A stretch of 64,000 nucleotides of DNA, taken from contig JAFYSK010000063.1 of NCBI GenBank assembly GCA_017559385.1, forward strand, positions 1 through 64,000, in the 5' to 3' direction. Source of the stretch: Paludibacteraceae bacterium (GTDB taxonomy: Bacteria; Bacteroidota; Bacteroidia; Bacteroidales; Paludibacteraceae). The notes under the pieces are model-generated. The model was given only the letters and a program-made list of their open reading frames with translations, did no database searches and was not told where the DNA came from. This document shows, one piece after another, positions 1-8,500 of the stretch (the stretch's first letter is position 1; every line of letters starts with the position of its first letter). Made by a program: the position numbers and the translations under genes.

Positions 1-72
1 CAACCATCGTCTAAATGTTGCAACACTCACTCCTGCTGCCTCTGCTAGTTGTGTCTTAGAATAAGATTTCAT
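1..72 (-). CDS. partial helix-turn-helix protein (DUF4248-like), N-terminus only
   Basis: Reading leftwards from an ATG at 72, 24 codons stay open to the window edge. The product begins MKSYSKTQLAEAAGVSVATF and continues RRWL, a classic helix-turn-helix start (TQLAEAAGVS, turn, VATFRRWL). Small Bacteroidota proteins of the DUF4248 type start in a similar way, with a Tyr-Ser/Gly-Lys-Thr-x-Leu-Ala motif, and often sit beside VirE/DUF3987 genes; the fragment at 681-872 fits that setting. The rest lies outside the window. The HTH is seen in the sequence; the family name is inferred. Confidence 0.5.
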   Translation of the reverse strand, partial: MKSYSKTQLAEAAGVSVATFRRWL

Positions 73-258
73 TAGTTGTTCATTTATAATACTATATTTC
101 TGCCGAAGGATCTCCGAAGGAACTCTCTCGAGCCTTAACCTCCAGAGGTATCCCCTTTCTTTGTTTATTATCCCGAATACCCTTGCGCTCGCGTTCGGCT
201 ACAAGATCGCATGGACTGCTGACCACGTCAGCATTGAGGCGACTTGTGCATCCGCTCT

Positions 259-285
259 CCCCACAAAATTACAGATTTTGTGGGG
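259..285. repeat. palindromic hairpin CCCCACAAAAT / ATTTTGTGGGG
   Basis: A perfect 11-bp stem closes a 5-nt loop (TACAG) and is followed by GGCCCC. Related hairpins (CCCC + A-run, short loop, T-run + GGGG) occur at 19074-19100 and inside the helicase gene at 31317-31343. The rest of 73-329 shows no gene. It contains GAAGGAWCTCCGAAGGAAC-type near-repeats around 100-135. Confidence 0.6.
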
Positions 286-329
286 GCCCCGAATATCCTT
301 GAGGTAGCGCAAAGGTAGCGCAAGGGTAG

Positions 330-545
330 CTAAACCTCCTTGTACATCAAGTTAAAGATATAGCCATATAGCGTCAGTATCCGCTCATAGGGAGATATCT
401 CTTTAGTGGCTCGAGATACATAGCGCTTCCAGTGACGACTATACATCTTGGTGAGAACTGGATCGTGCAACACTGACCAGGTGGCATTCAATGCTAGAGT
501 GAAACGAATTTGGGTGGTCATTGGCTTTTGGTTCTTTGTTTTCAT
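330..545 (-). CDS. small hypothetical protein, 71 aa
   Basis: A 71-codon frame starts at 545 and reads MKTKNQKPMTTQIRF. It is basic and rich in Arg, Lys, Tyr and Trp, with no signal peptide or membrane segment. I do not recognise the family. It lies between the VirE-tail-like fragment (681-872) and the HTH fragment (1-72) on the same strand, so it may belong to the same accessory cassette. A chance reading frame is possible. Confidence 0.35.
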   Translation of the reverse strand: MKTKNQKPMTTQIRFTLALNATWSVLHDPVLTKMYSRHWKRYVSRATKEISPYERILTLYGYIFNLMYKEV

Positions 546-680
546 AGTTTGAAAAATTTAGTTGTATTAATAATTTTCATACGATTTATAGACAGATAGA
601 CGGATAGACAGCACTTTTCTCTTTTTCGTCCCCGTACACGCGTGGACGAGATTATTAAAAGTTATGTCTTTCTGTCTAGT

Positions 681-872
681 TTAGTTTTTTGATAACATCT
701 TTCTTTCTGAAGTAATCTCCTCACTATCACGCTCATAGACTATCCATCCTCGTCTTTGCGGTGTGCCTTTGCGAATAGACAGAAAGCCCTTCTGGCTAAG
801 CAACACCCCTAATCGACTTAGTGACAGAGGACGCTTGATATTGCCATAATAGATCAGTCGTTCGCTGATCAT
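681..872 (-). pseudogene. short ORF resembling the tail of VirE/DUF3874-type primase-helicases
   Basis: The 63-residue product contains RPLSLSRLGVLLSQKGF followed by a basic stretch and GWIVYE. This resembles the C-terminal winged-helix-like tail of VirE/DUF3874 primase-helicases of Bacteroidota elements, which are normally several hundred residues long. Only the tail is present, so it is either a remnant or a very small independent gene. A TAATTTTG box lies on the minus strand at 881-888, too close to the ATG for a leader of normal length. The assignment is from memory of the family and is tentative. Confidence 0.35.
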
Positions 873-1007
873 TCATGTCGCAAAATTACTGCTTTTATTT
901 GACATTGCGGTTGACGATTCGTCAACAAATGACGGCCATAGTAAAAAAATCCCTACTCCTTGCACACACTAGCACCATAAAAAAATGTGTCGAAAGGCGT
1001 ATTTTTC

Positions 1008-1038
1008 TTGCATATGTAAAAAAAATGTTATAACTTTG
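1008..1038 (+). promoter_or_regulatory. Bacteroidota-type promoter for the 1064 operon
   Basis: TTG at 1008-1010, a 20-nt spacer and TAACTTTG at 1031-1038 match the Bacteroidota -33/-7 consensus. The ATG follows 25 nt later. Confidence 0.7.
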
Positions 1039-1063
1039 CAGTTGTTAACCAATCACCCATATT

Positions 1064-2149
1064 ATGAAGAAGAATCTATTACTGCTGCTTTGTATGTTTT
1101 GTACCCTATTGTGCCCAGCTCAAGAGAGGGTTAATCGTGTCAAGTTGAGTTTTGAAAAAGAAGGCTATATACTGGAGAAGGCCACAGGTTGGTCGTATGA
1201 TGAGTATGTGGGAGAATGGGTGGATTGCGTCAATGTGCTAGAAAGTGAAAAGAAAAACAAAGCATATACTACTTCTCCATCATGGGCTTCTGGTGAATTC
1301 AATAACTTGATTTCGTTACAATTCAAGACCATCACCTACAATAATCAACTCTACTATGCGCTAGTATGGCACAAATGGGATGGTGCATATGAGTATCCCG
1401 ATATTCAGGTAAATTGGGAGTACTGGCGAACCAAAGTGTTCATGATGTTTACACAACAGGATATCTATAAACTTAGAAACCTGACCAACAAGCCCCTGAC
1501 GATAAAAGTGTCTAGTCCAAGCACGGATAGGTATAATACGGCAGCTGATGTAGATGTGATACAATCAGAAATGAATAGTGGGTATGTTAAGCAGCTATAT
1601 TTGGTGATCTATAAAGCCACAGATGGATCAATACGTTTCTTGTTTAGGCTATATGATTGGGATAGCTATGATATTAAAACCCAATATTTCGAAATCACCG
1701 AAGCAGAATACCTCAAACTGATCAGCATCAGCAATGGCGATGCTGAAATAGAAAAAATGGAAAATCCACCACTGGCCAATCAATCGCCAAAACAGGAAAA
1801 TACACCTAGCGATGAGGAAGAAGAGGTGATTTATATGGTTGTAGAAAAGATGCCTGAGTTCCCAGGAGGACAGCAGGCTATGTCCCAGTTTTTATCTGAA
1901 AGTGTTGTTTATCCTCAGGACGCTTATGCTAATGGCATTCAAGGTCGTGTGATTTGTCAATTTATTGTAGAGAAGGATGGCCGTGTTAATGATATTCAAG
2001 TAGTTCGTTCATCGGGTGATTCATCCTTAGACAAGGAAGCGGTGCGCGTGATCAAAAATATGCCTAATTGGACGCCAGGCACGCAACGTGGTAAGCCCGT
2101 ACGCGTAAAATTTACGATACCAATCAATTTTAGACTTCCAAATGGTTAA
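1064..2149 (+). CDS. secreted protein with C-terminal TonB domain
   Basis: 361 residues. A Sec signal peptide (KNLLLLLCMFCTLLC, about residues 3-20) leads into about 240 residues of unknown fold, rich in aromatic residues. An acidic linker (DEEEEV) follows, then a TonB C-terminal domain over about 265-361: EFPGGQQAM, YPQDAYANGIQGRV, then FIVEKDGRV and VKFTIPINF. In the family this domain contacts TonB-dependent receptors in the periplasm. Here the N-terminus is a cleavable signal, not the usual inner-membrane anchor, so classical energy transduction with ExbBD is doubtful. First of four tightly spaced genes (to 4094) behind a clear promoter. Confidence 0.75.
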   Translation: MKKNLLLLLCMFCTLLCPAQERVNRVKLSFEKEGYILEKATGWSYDEYVGEWVDCVNVLESEKKNKAYTTSPSWASGEFNNLISLQFKTITYNNQLYYALVWHKWDGAYEYPDIQVNWEYWRTKVFMMFTQQDIYKLRNLTNKPLTIKVSSPSTDRYNTAADVDVIQSEMNSGYVKQLYLVIYKATDGSIRFLFRLYDWDSYDIKTQYFEITEAEYLKLISISNGDAEIEKMENPPLANQSPKQENTPSDEEEEVIYMVVEKMPEFPGGQQAMSQFLSESVVYPQDAYANGIQGRVICQFIVEKDGRVNDIQVVRSSGDSSLDKEAVRVIKNMPNWTPGTQRGKPVRVKFTIPINFRLPNG

Positions 2150-2202
2150 AACTTTGCAGAAGAATCGCAAGATATAATACTAACTTTAAAATCCAAATAT
2201 GT

Positions 2203-2874
2203 ATGAAAAACACTTTACTTCTACTAGCAATGCTGGTTAGCATTACACTAAATGCTCAAACTTCTAGAGATTACATTCGACAGGAAATTAAAAAACACGA
2301 TCAATGTAAGAGTGTTGCTATTACTGAGTATAATGGTGATGCGATGATCTATGGACGTAATGGATGGGCTGCACAAGGTTGTCCTACATCTTTTACCAAT
2401 GCATTAGATGAACTGAATTCACAACGTGAGGAAATTCAAGACATCAATTTGTCAGAAAATGGAAGATGGCTTATTCTATATGGAAACAACGGCATGCGAT
2501 GGAATAATTTGTACTATGATCTAGAGAAGCAGATTCGTTACTATAACAACGAGGGAGAAAAAATTACTACTGTAACCTTTAATGACCATGGCGAATGGAT
2601 TATTATCACTACCGAACATATTATGGCTTCTTCACAAAGTTTGACCGATTGGCTTGCAGAAGGTTGTGACGAATATGGGGCTTTGTGGACTGCATGTATG
2701 ACAAACGACGCTGCTGTTGCTGTTTATGAATCAGGATACAGATTTATAGGTGCTGTGCCACAAAGTTTAAAGGATGCTTTGACCTCATGTAGCAGTGATG
2801 TATATATGGTTAAAATTGCAGGTTCAGCATGGTTCTTTACCTGCCGTGATGGTTATTGGAGATATAATATGTAG
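2203..2874 (+). CDS. secreted hypothetical protein with repeated Trp/Gly motifs
   Basis: 223 residues with a clear signal peptide (NTLLLLAMLVSITLNA, cut before QTSRDY). The mature part seems to hold about three degenerate repeats of 50-60 residues, each with a YNGD/GNNG-type turn, a Trp near GRW or GEW, and an AL.L helix. No catalytic motif or known domain is recognised. It is 53 nt behind the TonB-domain gene and 5 nt before the next, so it is cotranscribed with them. Probably periplasmic or surface-exposed. Confidence 0.6.
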   Translation: MKNTLLLLAMLVSITLNAQTSRDYIRQEIKKHDQCKSVAITEYNGDAMIYGRNGWAAQGCPTSFTNALDELNSQREEIQDINLSENGRWLILYGNNGMRWNNLYYDLEKQIRYYNNEGEKITTVTFNDHGEWIIITTEHIMASSQSLTDWLAEGCDEYGALWTACMTNDAAVAVYESGYRFIGAVPQSLKDALTSCSSDVYMVKIAGSAWFFTCRDGYWRYNM

Positions 2875-2879
2875 TTAAT

Positions 2880-3353
2880 ATGAATATCGCTAATTTGGTT
2901 CTTTTGGGTTGTACTGTTTTGATTCTGATGGTATGTTATATCATAGCATTGGTTCAATCCAAGCGTGGTAATATGGTTTTGACCATGAATAGATGGGATA
3001 TGTCGCTACTATTGGTGGCTCCTATACTATTTGTGCTTGGTTGGTGTGCAGGATCGCTCTTGCTGTTGAAGACGGTGCAAGTAGTACTATTTAGTTTCGC
3101 AGGAATATGTTTGCTGGGGTCGTTGATTTTCTCGATTGTAGCTAACAAGGATTCGGTATGGAAAGTCATATGCACCGTTTTGGCTAAAGTATTCTTAGCA
3201 GGTCTGACGGTTTGCGGTGTGTTGCTGCTATTACTGGCGTTTATGTTTATCCTGATCAGAATGTTCATGGGCAAAGTGGCGCAAGAGGATGTTAAGGTGG
3301 TCAACTATGACAAATTTTTATGTCAATATGTGGGCCTCAAACTAGAACAATAA
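2880..3353 (+). CDS. hypothetical integral membrane protein, 157 aa
   Basis: Four hydrophobic segments are visible: about residues 4-24, 42-62, 66-86 and 100-126, the last very Leu/Val rich. Short charged loops and a soluble C-terminal tail complete it. There is no signal peptide, motif or recognised family. It starts 5 nt after the preceding stop and ends 18 nt before the next gene. An inner-membrane location is inferred from hydrophobicity alone. Confidence 0.55.
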   Translation: MNIANLVLLGCTVLILMVCYIIALVQSKRGNMVLTMNRWDMSLLLVAPILFVLGWCAGSLLLLKTVQVVLFSFAGICLLGSLIFSIVANKDSVWKVICTVLAKVFLAGLTVCGVLLLLLAFMFILIRMFMGKVAQEDVKVVNYDKFLCQYVGLKLEQ

Positions 3354-3371
3354 TCAACTTATATAAAAAGT

Positions 3372-4094
3372 ATGAAAAAGTTATTTTTGCTTATGGCAGT
3401 GGTATGTACTGCTGTTGCAACCCATGCACAAAACCTACTAGGCGAATGGAATGCGACCAAAATGATTATGTCTGATGAATCCGGTGCCAAAGTTACAATG
3501 AGCGTTACTGCGACTCAAGGATCTATTCGAATAATTTTTCAAGAAAACAATCAAATCATTTTATCCGTTGACGGGGAATCGCAGCAAGGTACCTATCAGT
3601 TAGCAGATGGCACGCTGCTCGTCACAATAGACGGTGAGTCTGTACCTTTCCCAGTAGTGTTTACCGATGATAACACCTTTGAAATGGATTGGAGCCAACT
3701 AGCGGAAGAGAATCTCATTTTTGTATTAGAGAAAGCTAATGCATCAACTACATCACGACCTGTGGTCGAGGAATACACCGGCCCAGTTAACTTGATAGGT
3801 TCATGGACCGCTACGGAGATGACAACGATTATAGAGGGAGTAGAGGTGAACGTCGATCTCAGTCAGTTGCAAATCACCATGGGTATAAGCTTCCTAGAAA
3901 ATAATCAGGTGGTTCTTACTTTAAATGGCGAAGTTGAGAAGGGTGCTTACCAATTGAATGGTAACCAGCTTACCATAATAGACTCCGAAGAAGCCGAAAC
4001 ATGCCCTATCAAATTTATCAGCGCCGATAAGTTCGAATTAGATCTGACAGAAATCATAGGCGAAAAAGGCGCATTTGTCTTTGTAAGACAGTAG
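3372..4094 (+). CDS. secreted protein with two tandem lipocalin-like domains
   Basis: 240 residues: a signal peptide (KKLFLLMAVVCTAVATHA), then two copies of about 100 residues. Copy 1 starts LLGEWNATKM and copy 2 LIGSWTATEM. Both carry a FxENNQ[IV][IV]L[ST] strand, a QGTYQL/KGAYQL turn, a SxFE[ML]D strand and end with F.F(V). Such G-x-W starts and strand order are typical of lipocalin-like (DUF4923/DUF5004-type) proteins of Bacteroidota. The internal duplication is plain in the sequence; ligand binding is not established. Last gene of the 1064-4094 group. Confidence 0.65.
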   Translation: MKKLFLLMAVVCTAVATHAQNLLGEWNATKMIMSDESGAKVTMSVTATQGSIRIIFQENNQIILSVDGESQQGTYQLADGTLLVTIDGESVPFPVVFTDDNTFEMDWSQLAEENLIFVLEKANASTTSRPVVEEYTGPVNLIGSWTATEMTTIIEGVEVNVDLSQLQITMGISFLENNQVVLTLNGEVEKGAYQLNGNQLTIIDSEEAETCPIKFISADKFELDLTEIIGEKGAFVFVRQ

Positions 4095-4113
4095 TGTTTA
4101 GGGTTTAGTGGAC

Positions 4114-4210
4114 GCGCCAGAGGCGCTATGGTTTAGGGTTTAGGGGCGATAGGCTATGGGCGATAAGGCGATGAGGCGATGAGGATATAGCTCCTATGGC
4201 GCTAGGCGCC
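4114..4210. repeat. mini-hairpins and GTTTAGGG / GCGATAAGG phrases
   Basis: Two 5-3-5 mini-hairpins are present: GCGCC-AGA-GGCGC at 4114-4126 and GGCGC-TAG-GCGCC at 4198-4210. They are separated by short phrases (GTTTAGGG repeated, GCGATAAGGCGATGAGGCGATG). The block lies directly before the long-hairpin element. No coding potential is seen. Confidence 0.6.
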
Positions 4211-4213
4211 AAG

Positions 4214-4508
4214 AAATCTTATAAATCTTTTTGCCCAAATAACCACCCATCCCTAAGCACTCCGTGATAAATTACCACCGCTCCTTGTATCGGGAACATC
4301 CGATACAACACCGCTGAATCTTAACTGCACCGACTCTGAAATGGCTTTGATATGCGTACCGCCACATTTATAAGATTCAATGACTGAGCACGGAACGCGC
4401 GGAAGGAATGGTGGCAATAGATTACGGAGTACATAGAAAAGAGGGATTAAGCGTGGGAGATAAGATTAATAAGATTTCTCGAGCAGCTTGCTGCGAGTAG
4501 GAGCTAAC
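4214..4508 (+). repeat. long-hairpin element, copy 1 (terminal inverted repeats 4214-4229 / 4462-4477)
   Basis: The ends AAATCTTATAAATCTT and AAGATTAATAAGATTT are inverted repeats with one mismatch in 16. Inside them lie further pairing arms. CTCCGT..ATTACCACC..TCCTT (about 4260-4284) pairs with AAGGAATGGTGG..ATTACGGAG. GAATCTTA pairs with TAAGATTC. A small apical hairpin TTGTATCGG/CCGATACAA is also present. A second copy lies at 18930-19340 in the same orientation, and similarity extends about 30 bp past the right inverted repeat. There is no ORF. It could be a MITE-like element or a structured RNA. The rest of 4509-4596 is A/T-rich phrase DNA. Confidence 0.65.
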
Positions 4509-4596
4509 ACCTTTAAAACTCTTAGAACTGTTAGAACCCTTATAGGTTTAGAGTTGGGATTGGTGGAAGGATTTTATCAAAAAATAGCTTTCCTAC

Positions 4597-4627
4597 TTGC
4601 AAATGTGGGAAAAATATATTAATTTTG
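4597..4627 (+). promoter_or_regulatory. promoter for the FHA gene
   Basis: TTG at 4597-4599, 20 nt, then TAATTTTG at 4620-4627. The ATG at 4665 is 37 nt downstream of the box. Confidence 0.7.
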
Positions 4628-4664
4628 CAACCGCAAAGATAAAAACTTATAAAAATACAAAAAC

Positions 4665-5315
4665 ATGAAACAAGTTCTAATTGGTAGAAGTGCTCAGGCA
4701 GATATCATCGTTGATTCTGAGATCAAGACAGTCAGTGCTAAACACGCAACAGTAGAGTGGGATGGTGTGCAATACAAATTGCATGACCACAGTGCGAATG
4801 GTTCGTATGTGAATGGCGAGAAAATCCACAACGACACTTGTGTGATTCGCAGAGGCGATGTGGTGACTTTGAGCCGCAAATATACCTTGGACTTGAATGC
4901 AGTGTTTGCCTTGTTGGCATATAATGCAACCAAACCAGAAGAGACTGAATCTGTGGATGATATGATTGACGATGTGGCTGGTGTAAGTCCTGCAGCATCT
5001 ATGGGCGTGCCTTCTAATATTGATAAATTCAACTGGGGTGCCTTCCTGTTGGGATGGATCTGGGGTATTGGTAATAGCGTGTGGATTGGCTTGATCTGTT
5101 TGATCCCATATGTTGGTTGGATCATGGCGTTTGTGCTAGGTTTCAAGGGCAACAAATGGGCGTGGGAAGCTCAAAAGGGCGAAAAGACTCCAGCGCAATT
5201 CGTAGAGTCTCAACGCAAGTGGACTATTGCCGGTGTTGTGATATTAGTGGTAGGAATAATATTATACACCATATTAATGGCTATTCTAGGAACTTCTTTG
5301 TACTATTTGTTGTAG
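4665..5315 (+). CDS. FHA-domain protein with C-terminal membrane segments
   Basis: 216 residues. Residues 1-85 form an FHA domain with the expected landmarks: IGR near the start, VSAKHA, HSANGSYVNG. FHA domains bind phosphothreonine peptides, so the protein should read a Ser/Thr-kinase signal in the cytoplasm. A 40-residue linker leads to a membrane region from FNWGAFLLGW onward: hydrophobic segments at about 125-155 and 185-214 flank an EAQKGEKTPAQF loop. No kinase gene is adjacent. It is monocistronic, with its own promoter and a strong terminator. Confidence 0.8.
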   Translation: MKQVLIGRSAQADIIVDSEIKTVSAKHATVEWDGVQYKLHDHSANGSYVNGEKIHNDTCVIRRGDVVTLSRKYTLDLNAVFALLAYNATKPEETESVDDMIDDVAGVSPAASMGVPSNIDKFNWGAFLLGWIWGIGNSVWIGLICLIPYVGWIMAFVLGFKGNKWAWEAQKGEKTPAQFVESQRKWTIAGVVILVVGIILYTILMAILGTSLYYLL

Positions 5316-5365
5316 ATAGTTGTACTTGCCTAAAGGCAGTATCAACAGAGCGGTTATGCAGACTA

Positions 5366-5392
5366 GCGAGGGCTTTCACGCCCTCGCTTTTT
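5366..5392 (+). terminator. intrinsic terminator after the FHA gene
   Basis: GCGAGGGC / GCCCTCGC, an 8-bp stem with a TTTCAC loop, followed by five Ts. Confidence 0.85.
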
Positions 5393-5454
5393 GTATGTAT
5401 AAGACTGGCCAAATAGAGGTGAAATAATAAAAATACGATGTAAATAAATAAAAA

Positions 5455-5486
5455 TTTGCAAATACGAGAAAAAATGCGTATCTTTG
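5455..5486 (+). promoter_or_regulatory. promoter for the giant repeat protein
   Basis: TTTG at 5455-5458, 20 nt, TATCTTTG at 5479-5486. The leader to the first ATG is about 80 nt. Confidence 0.7.
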
Positions 5487-5567
5487 TGCGTTTTTTGTAA
5501 AATGTTTTTCTATTGCTCTATCGCAAAGGATAAACAAAGTTTATATCTGTTAGGATTTTCCTGATAA

Positions 5568-8500
5568 ATGCAATTACGCAAGATGACATATTTCGGTCGA
5601 ATGACAGCCGGCATAACCTCCTGGTTACGCCTCGCTTTGCTGTTGCTATGTGTCAGTGTTTCAGGTGTGCTATTGGCGGATCGCTGGGAGAATACCCAAT
5701 ACAACACCACCGAGGGAAATGAATTCTACATCACTACGATGAAGAATGGTGGATTGACAGCGGAGGATGTGTTTTCTGTGTACATGTATGCAACAGCTCG
5801 CAAGGCGACATATATATGTATCACTAATGACGATGGATCGTATAAAAAAATCATACAGATTCCCGCTCGAGGACAGGCTGGCTGTAATATTCCTGTAAGT
5901 TATATATATTCTGACGCTACAGATGATAACATGGATGCAGCCTATAGTGATACGAGGTATATCGTAACCAAGGCTCAGGATAAAAGTTTGCTTGTATATA
6001 CATGTAATGCCAATGGTGTAAAGGATACTACATCTAGCGTATCGGTGTATATTACTAGTTATCACTGGACTGCTGGTTTCGAAGCAACCAATGTGCTTCC
6101 TGTAAAAGCCCTTGAGAGGGAATATATGGTTCAAACATATCTTGAAGATAGTTATGCTACAGAGTTCGCTGTAGTGGCCACAGAGGATAATCAAGTGTTT
6201 GAGGTGGTAGCACGACTACGAGAGACTGTTGAAGGTAGAGATACACTTATATGTGATACAGTATTTCAGTTTACATGCAATAAGGGACAAACCCGTGTTC
6301 TCAGGTGTACAAATGCTTTACATTCGTTATCTGGTAGCTATGTTTGTTCTGACTCTAAGTTTGGTTTGATAAATGGTAATCAATCTGCCGTTATTCCAAT
6401 TGATGCAAGAGTGCAAAACCATATTTTTGAGCAAAATGTTTCTACCGATAAGTGGGGACGAAATTTTGTTGTAACTCCTACGGCAGGGCACATTGATGGT
6501 GTGGATCATGTGTTATTGACGGCTATAGAAGATGGGACGGTTATTAAGAAGAATGGCGCTGTGCTCACCACATTGCAAAGTGGGGAGACATTTTTGGACG
6601 AAGTTGTGTATCAAAATAGAAATTATAACGCTCCGTATTATTCTTCTAATAAGCCAATACTTTGCTATCTGTATGAAACAGGTGATGGCAATAAGGATGA
6701 AACTGGCAAGGCATGGGGAGTGCCATCTATGACTATGATTACACCTTTGGAAATGGGTGTAAATTCTATCATGGTAGCAGCATTTAATGCTACCAAAGAA
6801 GACTTAGGCTTGCCTAGAGGAGTAACGATAGATGAGCAATATATCAATATTGTAACTAAAACGGAGTACGCGAAATCGATTTATATTGATAATGAGAATA
6901 ACAAGATTACTGGATTTAGAACCGTAGCTGGCAATCCTGCATATAGTTATGTGCTATACAAACTAAAAGACAAGAAACCTCACTTAGTAGGTTGTACTAA
7001 CCCTAATGGAACTTTTACCATTCGTTTGTATGGTCACTCTAAATCTAACTCATACTCCTATGTGGCTGGTTCGCGCGTTAACCGTGCGGTGGATATGTTG
7101 ATTAATGACAAATACATTAGATACCTAAGAATTTGTCTTAACGATAAAGTAAAATTCACTCCGCTAATTGATTTCGAATACGATAGAGATAATACAAAAT
7201 GGATAATAGGCGACGATGTCATTCCTTTTACGAGTTTAGGTGACGATGGCATAGTTAAAAACTATCAATTTGATACCACAGGTTTGTATGATGTATATTT
7301 GGTGGTTCAAAGTTATACTCCTTTGTGCGAAAAGCCATTGATTGACACTATTCATGCTCAGATTGAAGTGGATGATTTGTCTTACAAAGCCGTAGTTTAT
7401 AATCCATGTTTTGGTGATGACTTTGAGTTGCAATACAAAGGTCAACAAATTCCGCTGAAAGCTGATACCTCTGATCAGTATTGGGAAGGACAAGCATTTC
7501 GATTTGCGGTGGGCGTGCCTAAGGTATTTGCGGATACCATACCTGCGACTACAGAGGATGAATGTGATTTGGTCTTGCGGCAAGTGGTAACAGTTCGTCC
7601 TGTTTATAAAGACACCTTCGATACAACCGCTTGTGATGTGTGGTATTGGGAGCATGAAGAGAATGGTAAGATAGACACAGTATATACCTTCCGCGTCAAT
7701 CCAGGTGATAAGTTGCCAGTAACCAAGGAGCATACAATTCGTTTTGGTACTCGTTATTACGATTGTGATAGTATTGTTACATGGCGTGTCACGCTGAACA
7801 AGTCGTATAGTTTTGTTGAAGATAGTATTATCTGTCAAGATCTATCAGGCCAACTTAAGTATATATGGACTGGTCATGACACGATAGATACACCAATAGA
7901 CAAGGTGGGTACATATACATATGTGGATCATCTGAAGACTAAACATGAACCATATTGCGATAGTATCCATACCTTGCGTCTAAAGGTGGTGCCAAGTTAT
8001 GATTCAACAGAAGTGGTGACTATATGTCAAAATGAGTCATTCACGTGGAGTGTAAATGGAAAGAGATATGTCGGTAATAAATTCAGTAATATCCAGAGCA
8101 CTGACGTCGTATTAAATACATTGAACGAAACTATTACATTTGTTGAAACCTTTGAAACAGACGCTTTTGGTTGTGATAGTATTCATCGACTAGAAATAAT
8201 GGTATATCCTAGTTATGATACGACCTATGTGGAAGAAATATGCGATAACCAGATATACGAACTGAATGATACTATCGCATACTATGGCAATAAATATAAA
8301 GCGGATGGTTTAGCTGCACAAGCTGCTGCTTACAAATTTGATCACTTCTTTAAGACAACAAATGACTGTGATAGTATTGTTCGCTTGGAATTGTATGTAC
8401 ATCCAACGTATGAAATAATAGAGGATACTGCAGTTTGCCAACAAGAGGATGGAATATTCATATGGAATAATCATACTTCATTCTTTAGTGTAAACCTTAA

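Noticed and set aside
1064-2149. Classical TonB energy transducer
   Set aside because: The N-terminus looks like a cleavable signal peptide and there are no exbB/exbD genes nearby; only the C-terminal domain is supported.
4694-5155. 153-codon minus-strand frame opposite the FHA gene
   Set aside because: Antisense to conserved FHA residues; a by-product of codon bias.
7236-7838. 200-codon minus-strand frame inside the giant gene
   Set aside because: Shadow of the repeat protein; no recognisable motif or promoter.
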